Source of the DNA: Hominiventricola filiformis
Lineage (GTDB): Bacteria; Bacillota; Clostridia; Lachnospirales; Lachnospiraceae
Direction: 5' to 3'
DNA length: 64,000 bases
Assembly (NCBI RefSeq): GCF_020686965.1
Contig: NZ_JAJEPS010000007.1
Location: 62,001-126,000 of the forward strand
A model generated the notes under the pieces. The model saw only the letters and a list, made by a program, of their open reading frames with translations. It did not search any database and was not told the DNA's origin. Below are positions 60,205 through 64,000 of the stretch, piece by piece. A program made the translations under genes and the position numbers. Each line of letters begins with the position of its first letter. Position 1 is the stretch's first letter.

Positions 60205-60927
60205 ATGGAAGACACGATGTTTCTGATAGAAAGATCGCACCATGGGGATAAGGAAGCCAGAGAAATACTGGTGCGGGAAAATACAGGACTGGTATGGAGT
60301 ATTGTCCGGCGCTATATGGGGAGAGGCACGGACAGCGAGGATCTGTTTCAGATCGGAATTATGGGATTGATCAAGGCAATTGACAAATTTGATCTGTCCT
60401 ACCAGGTGAAGTTTTCTACCTATGCGGTGCCGATGATCGCAGGGGAAATCCGCAGATTTTTGAGGGATGACGGTATTGTTAAGGTCAGCCGCACACTGAA
60501 AGAAAACAGTTGGAAGATCCGGAGGGAGTCAGACTTGTTCCGTCAGAGAAAAGGAAGGGAGCCGACTGTGAATGAACTGCAGGAGTGTACCGGGATGACG
60601 CCGGAGGAGATTGTACAGGCCATGGATTTTTCTGTGGAAGTGGATTCCATCGACCGTACTGTCCGTCAGAGTGATGGAAGTGAGATCAGCCTTCTGGACA
60701 GGCTGCAGGTAGAAAATACCAGGACCGAGGAACTTCTGAATCGGGTGATGCTTGAGCAGCTTCTGGCGGAACTGCCGGAGAAAGAGAGAAGGCTGATTAT
60801 TATGAGATATTTGCAGGATCGTTCCCAGACAGAAGTGGCACGGATGATGGGAGTGTCCCAGGTGCAGGTGAGCCGTCTGGAAAAGAAGATTCTGAAACAG
60901 ATGAGGGAGAGACTGACCGGGGAATAA
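60205..60927 (+). CDS. sigF: RNA polymerase sigma factor SigF (SpoIIAC)
   Basis: The first forespore-specific sigma factor. The 240-aa sigma-70 family protein has region 2 (DLFQIGIMGLIKAIDKFDLSYQVKFSTYAVPMIAGEIRRFLRDDG), region 3 (GREPTVNELQECTGMTPEEIVQAM) and region 4 (LPEKERRLIIMRYLQDRSQTEVARMMGVSQVQVSRLEKKIL). AGGAGG (60187-60192) precedes the ATG by 12 nt, a little far. It completes the spoIIA operon; spoVAA follows after 49 nt. Confidence 0.96.
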   Translation: MEDTMFLIERSHHGDKEAREILVRENTGLVWSIVRRYMGRGTDSEDLFQIGIMGLIKAIDKFDLSYQVKFSTYAVPMIAGEIRRFLRDDGIVKVSRTLKENSWKIRRESDLFRQRKGREPTVNELQECTGMTPEEIVQAMDFSVEVDSIDRTVRQSDGSEISLLDRLQVENTRTEELLNRVMLEQLLAELPEKERRLIIMRYLQDRSQTEVARMMGVSQVQVSRLEKKILKQMRERLTGE

Positions 60928-60976
60928 ATCCGGTCAAAATAGCACATACTTGTGGAAAACGAAAGGCGGTGCAGGT

Positions 60977-61603
60977 ATGAGTGAGATTCTGTATATGAAA
61001 ATAGAACGGAACAGCCGGGTAACACATGCAGATGTGAGACTTGGAGACGTGGCAGGGCTGGAGTGCGTGAACCGTTCTGTCACGGCCAGACTGAATGCAA
61101 TGAGAATTCTCCGGTTCCGGGAGCAGGAAGTGAAGCGGTATGTCATATCTGTCATGAAGGTGATCGAGATGATTCATGAACTGTATCCGCAACTGGAAAT
61201 ACAGAACCTGGGAGAATCAGAATTCATTGTGGAATACGATATTTCGGTGCAGAAATCGGAAATTCTGGAAATCGTAAAAGTGGCAGTACTGTGTGTATTG
61301 ATATTCATCGGTTCCGCATTCTCTATTATGGTATTTAACAATGATGTGGGGGTTGATGATGTCTTTGCCAGGACCTATGAGCTCCTGACTGGACAGCCAT
61401 CCAGTGGATATACAGTGATGGAACTGATGTATTCGGTGGGGATTGCCGTTGGCATAATCGTTTTTTACAATCATTTTGGAAAAAAAAGATTTACGGATGA
61501 TCCGACACCGATAGAAGTGCAGATGCGTCTGTATGAGGACGATGTGAATACCGCGCTGGCCGCGGAAAGCAGCCGGAGGAATAAAACCATTGATGTGGAT
61601 TAG
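60977..61603 (+). CDS. spoVAA: stage V sporulation protein AA
   Basis: A 208-aa protein of the SpoVA locus, which forms or assists the channel moving Ca-dipicolinate across the spore inner membrane. The N-terminal soluble half (YMKIERNSRVTHADVRLGDVAGLECVN) is followed by two helices (ILEIVKVAVLCVLIFIGSAFSIMVFNNDVG and VMELMYSVGIAVGIIVFYNHFGKKRF) and a short tail with TDDPTPIEVQMRLYEDDVN, all typical of SpoVAA. I use ATG 60977, closely preceded by GCAGG. It overlaps spoVAB. Following spoIIA, as in Bacillus, it is expected to be expressed late in the forespore. Confidence 0.93.
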   Translation: MSEILYMKIERNSRVTHADVRLGDVAGLECVNRSVTARLNAMRILRFREQEVKRYVISVMKVIEMIHELYPQLEIQNLGESEFIVEYDISVQKSEILEIVKVAVLCVLIFIGSAFSIMVFNNDVGVDDVFARTYELLTGQPSSGYTVMELMYSVGIAVGIIVFYNHFGKKRFTDDPTPIEVQMRLYEDDVNTALAAESSRRNKTIDVD

Positions 61604-62012
61604 GATGATTTTTCTGCCCGGGATGGTTGGTCTTGCCAGCGGTCTTGCAGTGGCAGGTGGCATGTTTGCGCTTCTGATTGCGCTGGGAGTAATTGCAAGA
61701 TTTGCAGGAAAGACCAATACGGCATCCTGGGTACTTTATTATGAGGATGCCGCCGCATTGGGCGGCATTTTCGGAAATCTGTTCAGTCTGTATCAGTTCC
61801 GTATCCCGGTTGGAATTACCGGAGCTGCATTATTTGGGTTGTTTTCCGGAATATTTACCGGTACCTGGGCCATGGCTCTCACAGAGATTGTAGATGCTGT
61901 TCCGGTTTTCACCAGACGGATCCATCTGAAAGAAGGAATTCCATGGCTCATTCTTGCCATGGCTCTGGGACGGAGTCTGGGAGCATGGCTGCATGCCCGT
62001 TTCGGTTATTGA
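61593..62012 (+). CDS. spoVAB: stage V sporulation protein AB
   Basis: A 139-aa hydrophobic protein with about four helices: GMVGLASGLAVAGGMFALLIALGVIARF, YYEDAAALGGIFGNLFSL, ITGAALFGLFSGIFTGTWAMALTEIVDAVPVF and PWLILAMALGRSLGAW. These match SpoVAB. The start is ATG 61593; TTG 61590 fits the GGAGGA (61575-61580) spacing slightly better. It overlaps spoVAA by 11 nt. The spoVAC-AD-AE genes that follow in Bacillus are absent; a convergent ABC-F gene overlaps its 3' end by 7 nt. Confidence 0.92.
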   Translation: MWIRMIFLPGMVGLASGLAVAGGMFALLIALGVIARFAGKTNTASWVLYYEDAAALGGIFGNLFSLYQFRIPVGITGAALFGLFSGIFTGTWAMALTEIVDAVPVFTRRIHLKEGIPWLILAMALGRSLGAWLHARFGY

Positions 62013-63862
62013 ACATCCGGTTCCGGGTGAAACTCGGCCCACTTGTCGTACCAGACAAGGCAGGCGGCGGTATACTGTTCATTCAGACGGTCCAGGGTTT
62101 CCTGCCAGAGAGAGGCTGAAGCAGGATCCGTCCAGGAAAGATATTCATCGTATGTATTCCAGTGTTGTGTCAGTGCTTCCTGCACCTGTTCCACAGGTTC
62201 AAAGGACAGTCGGAGCTGCCAGTCTTCATAAGCACGCTCCGTATCCTGCTCACGCAGACGGTGACGCTCCGGAAGAGGCACGCTCTGAAGACCGCTTATG
62301 AGGGCCTGCTCTTCCGCACGGATACAGGCGGCGGGATCGGCGGCGGCTGCTCTGGCTTTCCGTTCCAGATAATGCTCATAGCCGAAGGGATAGTAAAGTA
62401 CGGAATGGTCATCAAAGATCAGCAGAGATTCGGCTACCTGACGGATAAAATACCGGTCATGGGATACGAAGAGCAGGGTGCCGGTATAGGCCTGAAATGC
62501 GGATTCCAGGGTTTCTCTGGCGGGAATGTCCATGTGGTTGGTCGGCTCATCCAGCAGAAAGAAATTCGGCCTGCTCTGGAAAAGTTCGGCCAGTACCAGA
62601 CGGGATTTTTCACCGCCGGACAGGGAAGAGACTTTTTTGGAAGCTGCTTTTCCGGAGAAAAGGAATGCTCCTAGAATCTGCCGGACATCCTTCTCTGTAA
62701 GAGACGGAAACAGTTCATGGAAATGTTCCGCCACGGTGAGATCGGAAGAAAGAGCAGCGGTCTGCTGGTCAAAATATCCGATCAGGACATTGAGCCCCAG
62801 GCTGCAGGTACCTTTTACCGGCGGCAGCAGTCCGGCGGCCGTTTTCAGAAAAGTAGACTTTCCGGCACCGTTTGGACCGATGATACCGATCTTCTGTCCG
62901 CGTCGAATTCGCAGGGATAATTCCAGCAAAGACCTGTCATAACCGATCTGCAAATGCTCTGCTTCCAGTACCCATTTGGCACTGCGGATTTCCGGGTCAA
63001 TGGAACCGGTGAAAATATGTGCGTCATCTTCGACAGGTTTTTCCACCTTCGGCATCCGCTCCAGAATTTTTTTCCGGGAGCGTGCAAAGGCGGCTTTTTT
63101 CGGTTTATGTTTGAAGCGTTCGATGAGTTCTTCCAGACGTTCGATTTCTTCCTGCTGCTGTTTCCATGCTTTGGCCTGAAGAGAGTGTTCTTTTTGTTTC
63201 TGCGCCTTAAAAGAGGAGTAATTTCCAACATAGCGGTGCAGTTTCCGGTTTTGAAATTCCCAGACGGTATCTGCCGTGCGGTCCAGGAAAAAGCGGTCAT
63301 GGGATACCATAACGACAGCTCCCGGATAACTGCGCAGATAATCTTCCAGCCATTCAACGGTCTCTACATCCAGATGGTTGGTCGGTTCATCCAGCAGCAG
63401 GAGATCCGGTTTCAGCAGAAGCAGACGGATCATTGCGATTTTAGTCTGTTCGCCTCCGGAAAACTGTTCAAGCCGCTTCTTTTTATCTTCCTTTGTAAAA
63501 CCAAAGCCGGTAAAGACCCGGTCGTATTCCTGCTCCCATGCGAAACGCTCCCGGTCCCATTTATCCGGACAGGGGCAGCATTTCAGAAGTTCTTTTTCCA
63601 CCGTGACGGACAGATCGGAAAATGCCTGCTGGGACAAAAAACCGGTGGTTGTTTTTCTGGAAGTATAGATTTCCGGGGAAATACTTTTATCGTCCCGGTC
63701 AAGTGCCAGTTCACCGGCAAGAAGTCGAAGCAGGGTAGTCTTACCGCATCCGTTTCTGCCGATGACGGCAATTTTTTCGTTTCCGCGGATTTCAAAATGA
63801 AAATGGGACAGAACCGTCTGACCGCCGATGCTTAAGGTTCCGTCCTGAATCTGTAACAGCAT
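62006..63862 (-). CDS. ABC-F family ATPase (ribosome-associated)
   Basis: A 618-aa protein with two ABC ATPase domains and no membrane segment. Domain 1: GRNGCGKTTLLRLL, LEQFSGGEQTKIAM, LLLLDEPTNHLDVETVEWLEDYL. Domain 2: GPNGAGKSTFLKT, VSSLSGGEKSRLVLAELF, FFLLDEPTNHMDIPARETLE. The basic interdomain linker (KHKPKKAAFARSRKKILERMPKVEKP) is the P-site tRNA interaction motif of ABC-F proteins. A C-terminal extension of about 110 residues follows domain 2. Family members either regulate translation (EttA-like) or give antibiotic resistance by displacing drugs from the ribosome (Msr/Lsa/OptrA-like); I cannot assign which. AGGAG lies before the ATG. Confidence 0.9.
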   Translation of the reverse strand: MLLQIQDGTLSIGGQTVLSHFHFEIRGNEKIAVIGRNGCGKTTLLRLLAGELALDRDDKSISPEIYTSRKTTTGFLSQQAFSDLSVTVEKELLKCCPCPDKWDRERFAWEQEYDRVFTGFGFTKEDKKKRLEQFSGGEQTKIAMIRLLLLKPDLLLLDEPTNHLDVETVEWLEDYLRSYPGAVVMVSHDRFFLDRTADTVWEFQNRKLHRYVGNYSSFKAQKQKEHSLQAKAWKQQQEEIERLEELIERFKHKPKKAAFARSRKKILERMPKVEKPVEDDAHIFTGSIDPEIRSAKWVLEAEHLQIGYDRSLLELSLRIRRGQKIGIIGPNGAGKSTFLKTAAGLLPPVKGTCSLGLNVLIGYFDQQTAALSSDLTVAEHFHELFPSLTEKDVRQILGAFLFSGKAASKKVSSLSGGEKSRLVLAELFQSRPNFFLLDEPTNHMDIPARETLESAFQAYTGTLLFVSHDRYFIRQVAESLLIFDDHSVLYYPFGYEHYLERKARAAAADPAACIRAEEQALISGLQSVPLPERHRLREQDTERAYEDWQLRLSFEPVEQVQEALTQHWNTYDEYLSWTDPASASLWQETLDRLNEQYTAACLVWYDKWAEFHPEPDVQ

Positions 63863-63911
63863 AATGTCTCCTGTATGAAAGTGTCTGTGGGCACTGTAGT
63901 TCTCTTACGTA

Positions 63912-63940
63912 AATATAGCAGAAAGAGGGCAGCGTTACAA
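63912..63940 (-). promoter_or_regulatory. candidate sigma-A promoter of the ABC-F gene
   Basis: Minus-strand TTGTAA (63935-63940) and TATATT (63912-63917), 17 bp apart. The -35 overlaps the stop codon of the upstream partial gene. No attenuator hairpin or short leader peptide, common ahead of resistance ABC-F genes, was clear in the 50-nt leader. Confidence 0.5.
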
Positions 63941-64000
63941 GAATAACCAGAAGATCAGTCCCAGAATCCAGGAGGTGACAACACCGTAAAGAATAACGGG
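63935..64000 (-). CDS. C-terminal end of a membrane protein gene, cut by the window edge
   Basis: The last 21 codons read PVILYGVVTSWILGLIFWLFL and a stop (TAA, complement of 63935-63937). The segment is a single hydrophobic helix, so this is the C-terminus of a membrane protein whose main part lies beyond base 64000. It is in the same direction as the ABC-F gene, 72 nt upstream of it. Too little is visible to name it. Confidence 0.55.
   Translation of the reverse strand, partial: PVILYGVVTSWILGLIFWLFL

Overview
The window is ordinary chromosome from a spore-forming, anaerobic Gram-positive bacterium of the class Clostridia. Family Lachnospiraceae is the best fit; I cannot fix the genus. The grounds are: a complete spoIIA operon followed by spoVAA-AB, an alpha/beta-type small acid-soluble spore protein, a Csp-like subtilase, a valS T-box, type III glutamine synthetase, a HydF maturase, a DUF4317 protein, an HPr paralogue of Crh type, and strong AGGAGG ribosome binding sites with U-tract terminators. 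No tRNA, rRNA, CRISPR array, phage or complete insertion sequence was seen.

Layout. 1-7.4 kb: nucleotide excision repair (3' part of uvrB, then uvrA), followed by murB-rapZ-whiA and a Crh-like HPr, closed by a terminator. 7.5-16.9 kb: a methyltransferase, hslO, glutamine-dependent nadE, a small membrane protein, a SpoIID-like peptidoglycan-binding protein, mreB with its own promoter, recD2 and comF. 17-20.5 kb: two unknown membrane proteins leading into cdaA-cdaR (c-di-AMP synthase and regulator), without the usual glmM. 20.5-30.5 kb: a surface-glycan cluster with a DUF2142 membrane protein, a flippase, three overlapping GT2 glycosyltransferases, a Cof-type phosphatase and a second large membrane protein. 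30.5-37 kb: an rRNA methyltransferase, a long palindromic element, a spore protein, a repeat-rich patch with a truncated ArsC/Spx gene, a DNA-binding protein, a Csp-like protease and a transglutaminase lipoprotein with a small partner. 37-40 kb: ridA, D-lactate dehydrogenase with a Rex-like operator, and a DUF4317 protein.

40-47.1 kb is the most distinctive block. It holds a PucR-type regulator with a TSUP exporter, a divergent cupin, and a TRAP transporter operon in the unusual order dctM-dctP-cyclase-dctQ-cyclase. Two different cyclase-family (PF04199) metal hydrolases are thus interleaved with an organic-acid importer. Its 438-bp upstream region carries several perfect palindromes, one sigma-A-like promoter and one close match to a sigma-54 promoter. 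I read it as an inducible system that imports a carboxylate (probably cyclic or amide-containing) and hydrolyses it. The substrate cannot be read from sequence.

47.2-64 kb: glnN; hydF with an Rrf2/IscR-like regulator; a methyltransferase; an AlaX-type alanyl-tRNA editing protein; T-box-controlled valS; folC; a 47-aa small protein; a zinc-ribbon/TPR membrane protein; the sporulation block spoIIAA-spoIIAB-sigF-spoVAA-spoVAB; a convergent ABC-F protein; and the 3' end of another membrane-protein gene at the window edge. All functions are inferred from reading the translated sequence; no database search was run.
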